NCBI GenBank assembly: GCA_029245955.1 | Contig: JAQWOH010000062.1 | Location: 29,021 to 93,020, forward strand | Length of the DNA: 64,000 nucleotides | Direction of reading: 5' to 3' | Source of the DNA: Fuerstiella sp. | GTDB taxonomy: Bacteria; Planctomycetota; Planctomycetia; Planctomycetales; Planctomycetaceae | Shown here: positions 35,500 through 44,800 of the stretch, piece by piece | How the letters are laid out: every line of letters begins with the position of its first letter | Position numbering within the stretch: position 1 is the stretch's first letter | The notes under the pieces: generated by a model | Told to the model about the DNA's origin: nothing | The model's input: the letters and a program-made list of their open reading frames with translations, nothing else | Database searches by the model: none | Translations under genes and position numbers: made by a program

Positions 35500-35951
35500 G
35501 AGCGGATTCTCCACAATTCCATAGGTAATGTTTCCCGGACGATTCTTCTGTCCGCCAGGCGAAGCATGAATGATCTGTGACACGGATGCAACCGTTCGAT
35601 GGGTCCTGCCATACCCGCCAGCGGTGCCGCTCAGCCGCAGATGACTGCACTGCGGCTCATTTCCCGCCGTTGATCGTGCGTGTTATCATTGTGCATCAAT
35701 GTTGCCGCAGGTGGCGGAACGACATTCGGAGACGGTGGGTCTGCGGTTGCCGTGCACATCGACGAAATGTCGTGTGGGATTCGGGCGTGGGAATTAGTAA
35801 AGTCAGAATCGTGTGTCTGTCGCCACCAGCGGTCGTTGTGTTTTCCGTCCCAACCGTGGCCAATCCGGGCGACAGCCCCCAAGGCTGGCGATCACCTCTT
35901 TGCCAGCCGGGAATTCAGCGGCGCACTCAGTTCACATCCGGAGTATCGTAA
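35500..35951. other. Divergent promoter region
   Basis: This spacer of 452 bases lies between the isomerase (minus) and the DUF2237 gene (plus). Open frames here are short and without family features. The 3' end includes the GGAG site of the DUF2237 gene. No repeat noticed. Confidence 0.5.
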
Positions 35952-36350
35952 ATGGCAAAAAATGTTTTTGGCGGTGATCTGATCAACTGCTCGACGGATC
36001 CTCTGACGGGTTTTTTCAGGACGGGAACCTGTGACACGTGCGGCGACGATCAGGGAATGCACACAGTCTGCGCGGAAATGAGCGCTGAGTTCCTCGAATT
36101 TTCAAGGCTCGCCGGAAACGATCTGTCCACGCCCAGACCGGAATTTCAGTTCCCCGGCCTGCAGCCGGGAGACCGATGGTGCGTCTGTTTACAGCGATGG
36201 CTGGAGGCTCTGGAAGCATCCGTCGCTCCGAAATTGCTGCTCGAAGCCACCCACATGTCCGCCATTGAGCACATTTCCATGGCAACGCTACTGGAGTATG
36301 GACTTGACGCCGACAAGGCCCCCCGACGGTATGACGGTGAGGAAGAGTAG
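35952..36350 (+). CDS. DUF2237 family protein
   Basis: The protein of 132 residues matches the DUF2237 pattern: KNVFGGDLINCSTDPLTGFFRTGTCDTCGDDQGMHTVCAEMSAEFLEFSRLAGNDLSTPRPEFQFPGLQPGDRWCVCLQRWLEAL. This includes the family's Cys cluster (C-x-x-C in CDTC, C-A-E-M, W-C-V-C) and the P-E-F-x-F-P-G-L-x-P-G-D-R-W-C signature. These are conserved cytosolic proteins of unknown function in many bacteria. ATG at 35952 follows GGAG with good spacing, and the length is normal. The Cys set suggests metal binding or redox sensitivity. Confidence 0.9.
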   Translation: MAKNVFGGDLINCSTDPLTGFFRTGTCDTCGDDQGMHTVCAEMSAEFLEFSRLAGNDLSTPRPEFQFPGLQPGDRWCVCLQRWLEALEASVAPKLLLEATHMSAIEHISMATLLEYGLDADKAPRRYDGEEE

Positions 36351-36670
36351 GCAATGTTGTCGTGTTCTATGGGAGGTGTCCGGAAGAATTGGTAAGCTGT
36401 AATTTCCGCAGTGTAATACGGTCGAGAACTGTCGCGTTGTGCGGTATGCTCTGGTGACACCAGTGTAGACGGTTTGCGATGGCTGCGTCGCTATGATTTG
36501 GTGATGCCAAAACAGGGGCCGTCCAGGGCGACCGTCCGCGGTGCAAATCTACTTGTCAACAAATGGACTTCATCTGGTCTGTCTCCGATGCATCAGACGT
36601 GCTGCACGGATTGTGTTTGACGCTCTGGCCTCGCCTCCTTCCTCCTTTTTTCCTGATTCCGTTCCATAAG
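36351..36670. other. Spacer upstream of ilvD with a pyrimidine tract
   Basis: These 320 bases hold no supported gene. Just before the ilvD start lies a nearly pure pyrimidine run (36635-36655, CCTCCTTCCTCCTTTTTTCC type) instead of a purine-rich ribosome site. I do not see an attenuator with a leader peptide rich in Ile/Val/Leu codons. Confidence 0.45.
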
Positions 36671-38350
36671 ATGACAGAACTCAACAAATACAGCCGTCGA
36701 ATCACACAACCTCGGTCGCAGGGTGCCTCTCAGGCAATGCTGTACGCAACCGGCATGACGTCTGAGGACATGAACAAGGCTCAGGTCGGAATTTCCAGCG
36801 TCTGGTACGAAGGCAACAGCTGCAATATGCATCTGCTGGACCTCGCGGCAAAAGTAAAAGAAGGTGTCGACGCCAGCGGGTTAATCGGAATGCGGTTCAA
36901 CACCATCGGTGTCAGTGACGGCATCTCGATGGGCACTGACGGAATGTCGTATTCGTTGCAGTCTCGTGATTTGATTGCTGACAGCATCGAGACGGTCATG
37001 GGGGCGCAATGGTACGATGCTAATATTTCTCTGCCCGGCTGCGACAAAAACATGCCCGGCTGCATCATGGCCATGGGGCGTTTAAACCGTCCTGCGATCA
37101 TGGTCTACGGTGGCACTATTCGAGCAGGTTGCAGTGCAAAAGGCGAAAAGCTGGACATCGTTTCCGCTTTTCAGTCGTACGGTGAATACCTTGCCGATTC
37201 CATCAGCGATGAAGAACGTGGTGACATTGTCCGCAAGAGTTGTCCCGGTGCCGGGGCCTGCGGTGGCATGTATACCGCCAACACCATGTCCTCCGCGATC
37301 GAAGCGCTGGGTATGAGTCTTCCGTACAGTTCCTCGATTCCAGCAGAAGATCCGGCAAAACTTCAGGAATGTTACGATGCCGGGGCGGCGATTCGTGTGC
37401 TTCTTGAGAAAGACATCAAGCCGCGGGACATCATGACACGTGCCGCCTTTGAAAACGCGATGGTGGTTGTCATGGCGCTGGGCGGGTCGACGAATGCGGT
37501 GCTGCACCTGATTGCCATGGCCCGTTCGGTCGACATCGACCTGACAATTGACGATTTTCAGTCTGTCAGTGACCGAGTGCCGTTTATCGCCGATCTAAAG
37601 CCGAGCGGCCGATTCGTTATGGAAGATCTGCATGACATCGGTGGTACGCCCGCCGTGTTGAAGTATCTGCTTGAACAGAGTTTTCTGAACGGCGACTGTT
37701 TGACAGTCACCGGTCGGACAATGGCAGAGAACGTGGCGGATCTGCCCGGTCTGGACGATGGACAGGAAATTATTCAGCCGGTTGATACACCGATCAAATC
37801 CAGCGGACACCTTCGAATTCTGCGTGGCAATGTTGCCCCGGAAGGTGCTGTTGCCAAAATTACCGGAAAAGAAGGTCTGCAGTTTACTGGTCCCGCACGC
37901 TGTTTTGACTGCGAAGAAGACATGCTGAAGGGGCTGGAGGACAACGAAATTCAGAAAGGCGATGTCGTGATTATTCGTTATGAGGGGCCGAAAGGCGGCC
38001 CTGGAATGCCGGAAATGCTGACTCCGACATCAGCGATCATGGGGGCTGGCCTGGGAGGCGATGTCGCCCTCATGACTGACGGACGTTTCAGCGGTGGCTC
38101 TCATGGCTTCATTACGGGGCACATCACCCCTGAGGCTCAGGTTGGTGGACCCATCGCTTTGATTCAGAATGGAGATACGATTACTGTTGATGCGGAAAAG
38201 AATGAAATTAACGTCGAACTGTCGGTGGCAGAGCTGCAGCAGCGTCGCGACTCATGGCAGGCCCCACCGCTGAAAGCGAGACGAGGGACGCTGTATAAGT
38301 ATATCAAGAACGTGAAATCTGCATCAGAAGGCTGCGTGACCGACGAGTAA
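36671..38350 (+). CDS. ilvD: Dihydroxy-acid dehydratase
   Basis: Iron-sulfur enzyme that dehydrates 2,3-dihydroxy-isovalerate and its isoleucine counterpart in branched-chain amino acid synthesis, in the cytoplasm. Conserved parts are GISSVWYEGNSCNMHLLDLA (first cluster Cys), SLPGCDKNMPGCIMAMGR (two more cluster Cys), SCPGAGACGGMYTANTMSSA, FENAMVVVMALGGSTNAVLHLIAMA, ARCFDCEEDML and LMTDGRFSGGSHGFITGHI (Ser proposed as the base). At 559 residues it is full length. ATG at 36671 gives the normal N terminus (MTELNKYSRRITQ); a longer frame to 36563 is not used by the family. No ribosome site is seen, only a pyrimidine tract. No other ilv gene is adjacent. Confidence 0.97.
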   Translation: MTELNKYSRRITQPRSQGASQAMLYATGMTSEDMNKAQVGISSVWYEGNSCNMHLLDLAAKVKEGVDASGLIGMRFNTIGVSDGISMGTDGMSYSLQSRDLIADSIETVMGAQWYDANISLPGCDKNMPGCIMAMGRLNRPAIMVYGGTIRAGCSAKGEKLDIVSAFQSYGEYLADSISDEERGDIVRKSCPGAGACGGMYTANTMSSAIEALGMSLPYSSSIPAEDPAKLQECYDAGAAIRVLLEKDIKPRDIMTRAAFENAMVVVMALGGSTNAVLHLIAMARSVDIDLTIDDFQSVSDRVPFIADLKPSGRFVMEDLHDIGGTPAVLKYLLEQSFLNGDCLTVTGRTMAENVADLPGLDDGQEIIQPVDTPIKSSGHLRILRGNVAPEGAVAKITGKEGLQFTGPARCFDCEEDMLKGLEDNEIQKGDVVIIRYEGPKGGPGMPEMLTPTSAIMGAGLGGDVALMTDGRFSGGSHGFITGHITPEAQVGGPIALIQNGDTITVDAEKNEINVELSVAELQQRRDSWQAPPLKARRGTLYKYIKNVKSASEGCVTDE

Positions 38351-38436
38351 CATTGACTTGCCTGCTGACACGGCGCGAGTGTGCTGTACGTGGTCTCGCC
38401 GTACACCGTTATGTACAGACAGAAATACTGCCAAGT

Positions 38437-39603
38437 ATGACATCCGGAGATAAATCAAAAGCCGTGAAAAATTCTCAGGGTGGCCTGATGATTTGGCACG
38501 GAATGACGTGTTCCGGTCTCTGGCGACTGTTTCGTTTTAAGCCGTTGCTGCACAGGAGTCGCCTGCGCCGAATTCTGAGTCTGCCTTTCTCTGGTGTTTA
38601 CAACTCAGTCATGAGCCGGCTGGAGTCCGCCGTCTACGGACGGCGCGTGCAAAATACGGAGATTGAACATTCGCCGCTGTTTGTTCTGGGTTACTGGAGG
38701 AGTGGTACGACACTTCTGCAGACCCTGCTGTCACGAGATCCTCAGTTCCAGCACCTTGGTCTGTACCGCGCACTTTTCCCTTGGCATTTTCTGCTTACCG
38801 AAAAAGTCGTAACAACTCTGACGGCTCCGTTCGTTCCGTCGAAACGACCGATGGATAACATCAAAGTCTCGTGGGATGCGCCTCAGGAGGACGACATGTC
38901 ACTGTGTATAATGGCACAGGTCTCGGCGTGCATGCTGTTGTCACATCCGCACGAGCCCGAACAGTTCTGGCGCGCTCTTAAGCTGCGTGAACTGCCGCCG
39001 GAGGAACTGCAACGCTGGAAGGACAGCCTGATGCTGCTGGCGAAGAAGCTGACGTATGCTTCGTCCTGCCGTATCATGATGAAGTCTCCGATTCATACAT
39101 ATCACATCCCGACACTTCTGGAAATGTTTCCGGACGCTCGTTTTCTTTACATCCATCGGAATCCGTACAACATTTTCCGGTCGTCGTGTCATCTGCGACA
39201 TCGCATGATTGAGGAAAACACTCTTGGGGAAAGCGTCTTTGACGGCACCGAGGAAGAAATTATCAGCACGTATCGATTTGGCTTCGAAAAATACGAAAAA
39301 GACCGGGAGTTAATCCCCGAAGGTCGGCTGCATGAAATTTCATTTGAAAAAATGGAACAGGATCCCGTCAAAGAGTTGCGAGCTGCCTACGAAGGACTCG
39401 AGCTGTCGGGGTTTGACGAACTGGAAAAGGCACTGCAACCGGAACTGGAGTCCCTGAAACGTTACAAGAAGAATGAGTTTTATGACGATCCCTATTGGGT
39501 GGATCGCGTCTACAACGAATTACGAGCAGCCTTCGAACGATTCGGGTACCAGAAACCGGGTGCGGTTCCGACATCCCAAGCCAACGAGCCGACGAACGTG
39601 TAA
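38437..39603 (+). CDS. Sulfotransferase family protein
   Basis: Transfers sulfate from PAPS to an acceptor, possibly a glycan or small molecule. The 5'-phosphosulfate loop is FVLGYWRSGTTLLQTLLSRDPQF. The 3'-phosphate block is RFLYIHRNPYNIFRSS, with Arg and Ser as expected. Other family phrases are MKSPIHTYHIPTLLEMFPDA and LHEISFEKMEQDPVKELRAAYEGLEL. At 388 residues it is typical of the Sulfotransfer_3 type. ATG at 38437 (MTSGDKSKAVK) is chosen by composition; no ribosome site is clear. No PAPS-synthesis gene is nearby. With two sulfatases in the window, this suggests both making and removing sulfate esters. Confidence 0.88.
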   Translation: MTSGDKSKAVKNSQGGLMIWHGMTCSGLWRLFRFKPLLHRSRLRRILSLPFSGVYNSVMSRLESAVYGRRVQNTEIEHSPLFVLGYWRSGTTLLQTLLSRDPQFQHLGLYRALFPWHFLLTEKVVTTLTAPFVPSKRPMDNIKVSWDAPQEDDMSLCIMAQVSACMLLSHPHEPEQFWRALKLRELPPEELQRWKDSLMLLAKKLTYASSCRIMMKSPIHTYHIPTLLEMFPDARFLYIHRNPYNIFRSSCHLRHRMIEENTLGESVFDGTEEEIISTYRFGFEKYEKDRELIPEGRLHEISFEKMEQDPVKELRAAYEGLELSGFDELEKALQPELESLKRYKKNEFYDDPYWVDRVYNELRAAFERFGYQKPGAVPTSQANEPTNV

Positions 39604-39629
39604 TACAGAAACCGCAACGAGGCCATTTT

Positions 39630-41723
39630 ATGAATCGCCGTATTTTCATTATTACTCTGTTGCTCCTGTTCGCCACGGTCAGCATGCAAAGCACCGCGGC
39701 ACCGGATGAAACCACACCGGGTGCAGCTGCAACAAAGCAGAAGCCACAGGATGAGAAACCCGCCCCTCAGAATCCCTTTCCCGATGCAGTGGCCGTGCCG
39801 CCGGGGATCATGGACGGTGGAGTCGAGTGGCTGAACACTTCCACACCGATTGACCTGAAGGCTTTGCGCGGGAAGGTGGTGCTGCTTGATTTCTGGACAT
39901 ACTGTTGCATCAACTGCATGCATGTGCTGCCGGACCTGAAGTATCTGGAGGAAAAATATCCGAACGAACTTGTCGTGATCGGCGTGCATTCAGCAAAGTT
40001 CGACAATGAAAAACTGTCGCAGAATATTCGCGACGCGATTCTTCGCTACGAAATTAAACACCCGGTCGTCAACGACAGCGAGATGCTGATCTGGCGCAAA
40101 TTCGGGACGCGAGCATGGCCGACTCTGGCGCTGATAGATCCGGAAGGCAAGTTCGCCGGTGCCCAGGGCGGTGAGGGAAATCGGGAACTGTTTGACACAG
40201 TCATCAGTAAAGTGATCGAGTACCATCGCTGGAAGGGAACGCTCGACGAGACGCCGGTCGTTTTCGATCTGGAGACTAACAGCGCTAAGCCGACCGCCCT
40301 CAGGTATCCCGGGAAAATTATCGCCGATCAGAAGTCGAATCGACTGTTCATTTCGGACAGTAATCACAACCGGATTGTTGTGACGGATCTGACCGGCAAG
40401 TTACTGCACACCATTGGTTCCGGGCAGGCGGGACGATCTGACGGTTCATTCACGGCCGCTGAGTTCGATCATCCGCAGGGGATGGCTCTGGTCGGAGAGA
40501 CTCTGTACGTGGCGGACACTGAAAACCATTTGCTGCGTTCCGTGGACCTGCAGGCTGCGTCTGTGGAAACACTGGCGGGGACAGGTGTCCAGGGACGACC
40601 TCGTAATGTGCACGGAGAAGTTCTGAAAACTGAGTTGAACAGCCCATGGTCACTGTGTCACATCGATGGCATCCTGTACATCGCCATGGCGGGGCCGCAT
40701 CAGATCTGGTCACATGCCATTGGCAGCAATGAAATTAAGGTTCACGCGGGTACGGCTCGGGAAGATGTCATTAACGGGGCCTTGATGGAGTCCGCATTTG
40801 CACAGCCTTCCGGACTGTCGGCAAACGAAGACGGTACGTTGTTTTACGTCGCTGACAGCGAAGGCTCAGCGATTCGTGAGGTTCCGGTTGACGGAGCCGG
40901 AAAGGTGAGCACGGTTGCCGGAACATCGGAACTTCCACGAGGTCAGTCGCTGTTCGCCTTTGGCGATATCGATGCCACGGGGGCGGACGCTCGTTTTCAG
41001 CACCCGCTGGGTGTTGCGTGGCACGCCAACACAGTCTTTGTGGCAGATTCCTACAATCACAAGATTCGAAGAGTCGATCTGGCGTCCGGTGAAGTAACGA
41101 CATGGCTGGGTACGGGAACTGCCGGCGAAAATACGTCCCCGCTGGAACTTAACGAACCCGCGGGCCTGAGTATCGCCGGCGGACAGCTGTACATTGCCGA
41201 CACCAATAATCATCGAATCTGTCGGGCGGATCTGACAACAAAAGAAGTTACCGTTATTAAGATCCCGGAGCTCAAGCCGCCGGGGCGGAAGCCGCGGCGG
41301 TCAGCGCCTGACACACAGAACGCCATTGAGGTTCCGGAACAGATTGTCAAGCTGGACAAATCGTTCCGTATACTGATCGATCTGAATATTCCGGACGGCC
41401 ACAAACTGAATACCATCGCACCCGTGACGTGGGAACTCTTTCAGCTGGACGGCGATTCCATTCTTGCTCCCGAAGCGACAGCAGGACGCGCCGACGCGGA
41501 GGTCGCCGACGGACGGGCCGCCCTTACGGTTCCCTTGACCGAAACCGCCGGCAGCGGAGTGATTGTCGTTCAGGTGAGCTACGCATACTGCAGCACAGAG
41601 AAAGGCAGTGTTTGCCGTCTGGCAACGGGCACGTGGAAGACTTCACTCACGGTTGACGCTGAAGCAACCGGCGCTGACGTGGGTCTGGCGTTCCCTGACG
41701 CTGCAAAAGGATCCGGCCGCTGA
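39630..41723 (+). CDS. Exported thioredoxin/NHL-repeat protein (NHLRC2-like)
   Basis: The protein of 697 residues has a signal peptide (MNRRIFIITLLLLFATVSMQSTAA) and GAGG before ATG 39630. The thioredoxin-like domain spans about 55-200: LLDFWTYCCINCMHVLPDLKYLEEKY holds the CCINC motif in place of the usual CxxC, and AWPTLALIDPEGK is the cis-Pro strand. It is followed by at least five NHL propeller repeats (FISDSNHNRIVVTDLTGKLLHTIGSG, LYVADTENHLLRSVDL, VFVADSYNHKIRRVDLASGEV, LYIADTNNHRICRADL) and a C-terminal beta domain of about 130 residues with four-plus strands. The layout matches NHLRC2 of animals and its bacterial relatives. A redox role in the periplasm is inferred. Confidence 0.9.
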   Translation: MNRRIFIITLLLLFATVSMQSTAAPDETTPGAAATKQKPQDEKPAPQNPFPDAVAVPPGIMDGGVEWLNTSTPIDLKALRGKVVLLDFWTYCCINCMHVLPDLKYLEEKYPNELVVIGVHSAKFDNEKLSQNIRDAILRYEIKHPVVNDSEMLIWRKFGTRAWPTLALIDPEGKFAGAQGGEGNRELFDTVISKVIEYHRWKGTLDETPVVFDLETNSAKPTALRYPGKIIADQKSNRLFISDSNHNRIVVTDLTGKLLHTIGSGQAGRSDGSFTAAEFDHPQGMALVGETLYVADTENHLLRSVDLQAASVETLAGTGVQGRPRNVHGEVLKTELNSPWSLCHIDGILYIAMAGPHQIWSHAIGSNEIKVHAGTAREDVINGALMESAFAQPSGLSANEDGTLFYVADSEGSAIREVPVDGAGKVSTVAGTSELPRGQSLFAFGDIDATGADARFQHPLGVAWHANTVFVADSYNHKIRRVDLASGEVTTWLGTGTAGENTSPLELNEPAGLSIAGGQLYIADTNNHRICRADLTTKEVTVIKIPELKPPGRKPRRSAPDTQNAIEVPEQIVKLDKSFRILIDLNIPDGHKLNTIAPVTWELFQLDGDSILAPEATAGRADAEVADGRAALTVPLTETAGSGVIVVQVSYAYCSTEKGSVCRLATGTWKTSLTVDAEATGADVGLAFPDAAKGSGR

Positions 41724-41780
41724 CAACTTTGTCTCTGTTTTGGTACGTACAGGCGGTTCTGAATGACGGAAAGTATTTAG

Positions 41781-42602
41781 TCAGCAGGATGCCAGGCCGT
41801 CGACAATGTGCTGAAGCGCGGTTGGAGCCATGTGGTTGAAGTACTCCCACGTGTGTCCGCCTGCGGACGTGTCAAGATCTCGCTCATGCAGAATGCCGGA
41901 CGATGACAGCTTCATTCCCAGCCGAGCACATCCATCAAACCAGTCGGTGTCATTGGGATCGCAGCAATACCATTGTTTTCGTGGCCACGCGAGCGGGTGG
42001 AGGTTGAGTACAACCGTGGCCTGCCGCGCATCTTCAGCATCTTGAAACATATCATCCAGCGGCAGTCCCTGGCCACACAGCTGGTGGAAATCAACAGCGG
42101 GTGAGATTGCCGCAACCACCGGAAAATGTGCGGCATGGCGATAGCTGAGCTGCAGAGCTCCCTGCCCCCCCATACTGACTCCAAGTAACGCAATTCCGGG
42201 AGGCTCAATTTGCCACCGTTCCTGGACAAACGGCAACACTCGGTCCATAAGCCATTGTTGGGCACTGACCTCAGCGGAGAATTCCGAACAGATGCGGTCC
42301 ATCCACCAAGAACGCTGACCGTCAGGGCAGACGGCAGCAAGGTTGTGCTGACGAAACAGTGCGCTGAACGTCTGGTTGCTGTCCAGCATCACTCGGCCGT
42401 GGCCATGTAAAAACAGCACACAACCGGCAGGAGGATGCTCAAGGCCAGGATCAAACACACCCACGCGATGCCCGTCGATTTCCGTGGAAGACCACTGAGT
42501 CACGGACGTTTCCGGAGTTAACTCCTGCGATTTTGAAACGTCGACGCTCTCGTCAACAGCTTTCTTGCTGCCGGAAAAAATTTTCCGCAAATTACCAAGC
42601 AT
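41781..42602 (-). CDS. Alpha/beta hydrolase, esterase D-like
   Basis: This is a serine hydrolase of 273 residues. GVSMGGQGALQLSYRHAAHFP carries the nucleophile Ser in G-x-S-x-G-G. DPNDTDW supplies the Asp, and GGHTWEYFNHM the His, of the triad. The lid region FLHGHGRVMLDSNQ matches the oxyanion strand. This resembles esterase D/S-formylglutathione hydrolase and feruloyl-esterase-like proteins; the substrate is unknown. There is no signal peptide, so it is cytoplasmic. The ATG at 42602 has GGTGAGG upstream. The 42 N-terminal residues are polar and precede the fold. It is divergent from the sigma factor gene at 42733. Confidence 0.88.
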   Translation of the reverse strand: MLGNLRKIFSGSKKAVDESVDVSKSQELTPETSVTQWSSTEIDGHRVGVFDPGLEHPPAGCVLFLHGHGRVMLDSNQTFSALFRQHNLAAVCPDGQRSWWMDRICSEFSAEVSAQQWLMDRVLPFVQERWQIEPPGIALLGVSMGGQGALQLSYRHAAHFPVVAAISPAVDFHQLCGQGLPLDDMFQDAEDARQATVVLNLHPLAWPRKQWYCCDPNDTDWFDGCARLGMKLSSSGILHERDLDTSAGGHTWEYFNHMAPTALQHIVDGLASC

Positions 42603-42732
42603 TATGGAACCTCACCAAGTCGCGCCACAGGACGCTCGCACGTTATTTTCGGTGTTTGTACTGGAGATTGAACATATGAATTAGGCAATGTTCAGATGAA
42701 TTGAAATAATCTCGTGCGCAGATTCATCTCAT

Positions 42733-43302
42733 TTGGGAAGTGTTTTGTCGATCGGAGCTTCGTCGTTGCCCCATGATGCCGAAATTCGCAGTCTTGTCGA
42801 GCAGGCATGCGTGGAATTCGAGCGAGATCTGCGAGCGTTCCTGTTGGGGGTGCTGCGCGACGAGCATCTGGTGGATGAAATCTTCCAACGGACCGTCATT
42901 AAGGCCATTGAAGCGTCTTTGGCCGTAAATCTCGAAACGATCAGAGGCTGGTTGTTCAAGATTGCGTTAAATGAGGCCAGAGAACTAAAACGAGGTCTTT
43001 CACGGCGGAATCGACTTCAACGAGCTGTCTGGGATACAACTTCGTCGGAAGCAGAACTGGACAAAGAGGACGGTCTGCTGTTTGCAATTTCAGCAGAAGA
43101 AGAATTGGCCGTGCGAAACGCACTGGCGAGACTGGATGATAATTATCGTGAGGTCGTGATGCGGCGGGTCCAGAAGGGGCAGACCTTCGCGACGATAGCC
43201 GCAGAAATGGACAAGCCGCTTGGTACGATCCTTACGTGGATGCGTCGGGCACTAATCGACTTACGAGCGATGAACGAGGTCCGTCGGTTGTCGGACAACT
43301 AA
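42733..43302 (+). CDS. ECF-family sigma factor heading a five-gene operon
   Basis: Sigma factor of about 189 residues. Region 2 is ERDLRAFLLGVLRDEHLVDEIFQRTVIKAI through TIRGWLFKIALNEARELKR. Region 4 is ALARLDDNYREVVMRRVQKGQTFATIAAEMDKPLGTILTWMRRALIDL. No ATG precedes the fold: TTG at 42733 or TTG at 42745 (after GGGAAG) are the candidates. The anti-sigma-like gene starts 25 bases after the stop codon. The next three genes lie at short spacing on the same strand, so this factor probably drives the whole set. Autoregulation is expected but not shown. I could not find a clear -35/-10 pair upstream. Confidence 0.88.
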   Translation: MGSVLSIGASSLPHDAEIRSLVEQACVEFERDLRAFLLGVLRDEHLVDEIFQRTVIKAIEASLAVNLETIRGWLFKIALNEARELKRGLSRRNRLQRAVWDTTSSEAELDKEDGLLFAISAEEELAVRNALARLDDNYREVVMRRVQKGQTFATIAAEMDKPLGTILTWMRRALIDLRAMNEVRRLSDN

Positions 43303-43326
43303 GCAGGTTGGAAGTTTGAAATTCGC

Positions 43327-43896
43327 ATGAGTAATCAGAAGATTAAGTTTAGTGACGAACAGCTCTGGCAGGCATTTCAATACGTTGCTGCTGAATTGTC
43401 GGTCGCCGACACGGAAGCGTTTGAACAGCAGTTGTTGCTGGACGTTGCTTTGTGCGATGCCGTGGCAACAGCAACAGTGCTGACATTGACGGTAGCTGCC
43501 GGCGGTCGCCAGCGTGGTACCCTCGTGCCGTCTTGCGTCACGTTGCCGCAGAAGTCTCACCTCAAAGCACGACATCGAATGGTAGCCGTGACGGCCAGTG
43601 CCTGTTGCTGCCTGGCCCTTGTGCTTTTCCTGTCGCTGCTTCCGGGGACATCAGGAGATTTGAGCGTCTCGACTGCTCAGGAGAATGTGGCAGACGCGGA
43701 GTGGCTGGTGGCTGTGTGGTCGGAAAACTTTGCTGACCATGCAGATGAAGAATCTGAATACGACGATTCCGCTGAGCAGGAACTAGCCGTGCCGGACTGG
43801 TTGGTGGCCGCGGTCACGCTGCCAGATGTGGACGAAATTCAACGTTCTGACATGCCGACAGATGAACTGATGCCGGACGATATGGGATTGTTTTAG
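43327..43896 (+). CDS. Probable membrane anti-sigma factor
   Basis: The protein of 189 residues has a soluble helical N-terminal domain, FSDEQLWQAFQYVAAELSVADTEAFEQQLLLDVALCDAVATA, of the type that binds sigma factors (the E-L-S-x-x-E-x-x-x-F-E pattern of planctomycete anti-sigma proteins). One membrane helix follows (MVAVTASACCCLALVLFLSLLPG, about 85-107), with a very acidic C-terminal region (Asp/Glu-rich) outside the membrane. No zinc-binding HxxxCxxC motif is present, so it is not a ZAS-type factor. It lies directly after the sigma gene; binding between the two is inferred from context. GGAAG lies upstream of ATG 43327. Confidence 0.78.
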   Translation: MSNQKIKFSDEQLWQAFQYVAAELSVADTEAFEQQLLLDVALCDAVATATVLTLTVAAGGRQRGTLVPSCVTLPQKSHLKARHRMVAVTASACCCLALVLFLSLLPGTSGDLSVSTAQENVADAEWLVAVWSENFADHADEESEYDDSAEQELAVPDWLVAAVTLPDVDEIQRSDMPTDELMPDDMGLF

Positions 43897-43951
43897 GACA
43901 TCCGAAACTGCTAGTGGAACATCACCGCCGCATGACGGGAGTATTTCTTAA

Positions 43952-44662
43952 GTGACGTTCAATTTCAGACCAACTGGGGTGCGACTGTTGGCGGCGATGT
44001 CGCTGACGTTTCTGCCGATTATCGTGTCAGCACAGCACGACAAAGGCGATGAGCAATTGAAAGCGAATTCGGCAAGGGTACAGGCCGGTCGCTTGAACGT
44101 TACAAAGCTTTCTGTCAATCAGCAGGATGATGCTCTGGAATTCGCTCGGAAGCACCACCCGGAACTGGCGAATCTGCTGGAACGTCTGCAGAGTACAGTG
44201 CCAGCTGGTTTTTTTGCACGCGGTATTCGCGAAGTACATTTAGCGAGGCAACGGCTGGAACGAATTCGGGAGAAGCAACCGGCTCGGTTTGAGTCTGAAT
44301 TGAAGCATTGGAAAATCGACTCCGAAATCCGTCTGCTGACAGCAAGATGGGCAATGTCAAGGGACCCCGCTCTGGAGAAAACGATCCGCGAACTGCTGAG
44401 AACAAGACAGCAGTCAAGGATGGATCGTCTCAACGAAGAGCGAGCGAAACTGGCGGCTCGATTGACACAACTGGATGCTCAGATCGGTTTGGGGACCGAA
44501 GAACTGGCGGTGGATCTTGTCGAGGAGTGGAATCGTCTGGCCAAACAGGCGACTGCCACAGCAAGAGGTCAACGACGTTCCCCCAAAAAAAAGACCACAG
44601 TAAAGACAGAACCGGCGGCCGCACCCAAGAAATCACGGGACACCAGTCCACAGACAGAATAA
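43952..44662 (+). CDS. Exported helical protein, periplasmic-sensor-like
   Basis: The protein of 236 residues has a signal peptide (VRLLAAMSLTFLPIIVSAQ). The mature part is almost all helix with heptad-like spacing and high Arg/Glu/Gln: LEFARKHHPELANLLERL, REVHLARQRLERIREKQPARFESELKHWKIDSEIRLLTARW and RQQSRMDRLNEERAKLAARLTQLDAQIGL. The basic tail is Lys/Thr/Pro-rich. The pattern resembles ZraP/CpxP-like periplasmic sensor proteins, but no clear LTxxQ motif is present. The start is GTG at 43952, after GGGAG. Its position between the anti-sigma and the cytochrome-like gene suggests a partner that senses envelope state. Function not certain. Confidence 0.7.
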   Translation: MTFNFRPTGVRLLAAMSLTFLPIIVSAQHDKGDEQLKANSARVQAGRLNVTKLSVNQQDDALEFARKHHPELANLLERLQSTVPAGFFARGIREVHLARQRLERIREKQPARFESELKHWKIDSEIRLLTARWAMSRDPALEKTIRELLRTRQQSRMDRLNEERAKLAARLTQLDAQIGLGTEELAVDLVEEWNRLAKQATATARGQRRSPKKKTTVKTEPAAAPKKSRDTSPQTE

Positions 44663-44800
44663 AGCCGGTTAAACGACTGCTCAACGAAAAAAACACTCAT
44701 CCCCGTCTGCCGAGGCTCGTCGCTGTTCCCGCAGCGTTCACCGGCAGAAATCCTACAAACAACCGTTGAACCAACTACAGGATTCGAAAAGGTATCAGGC

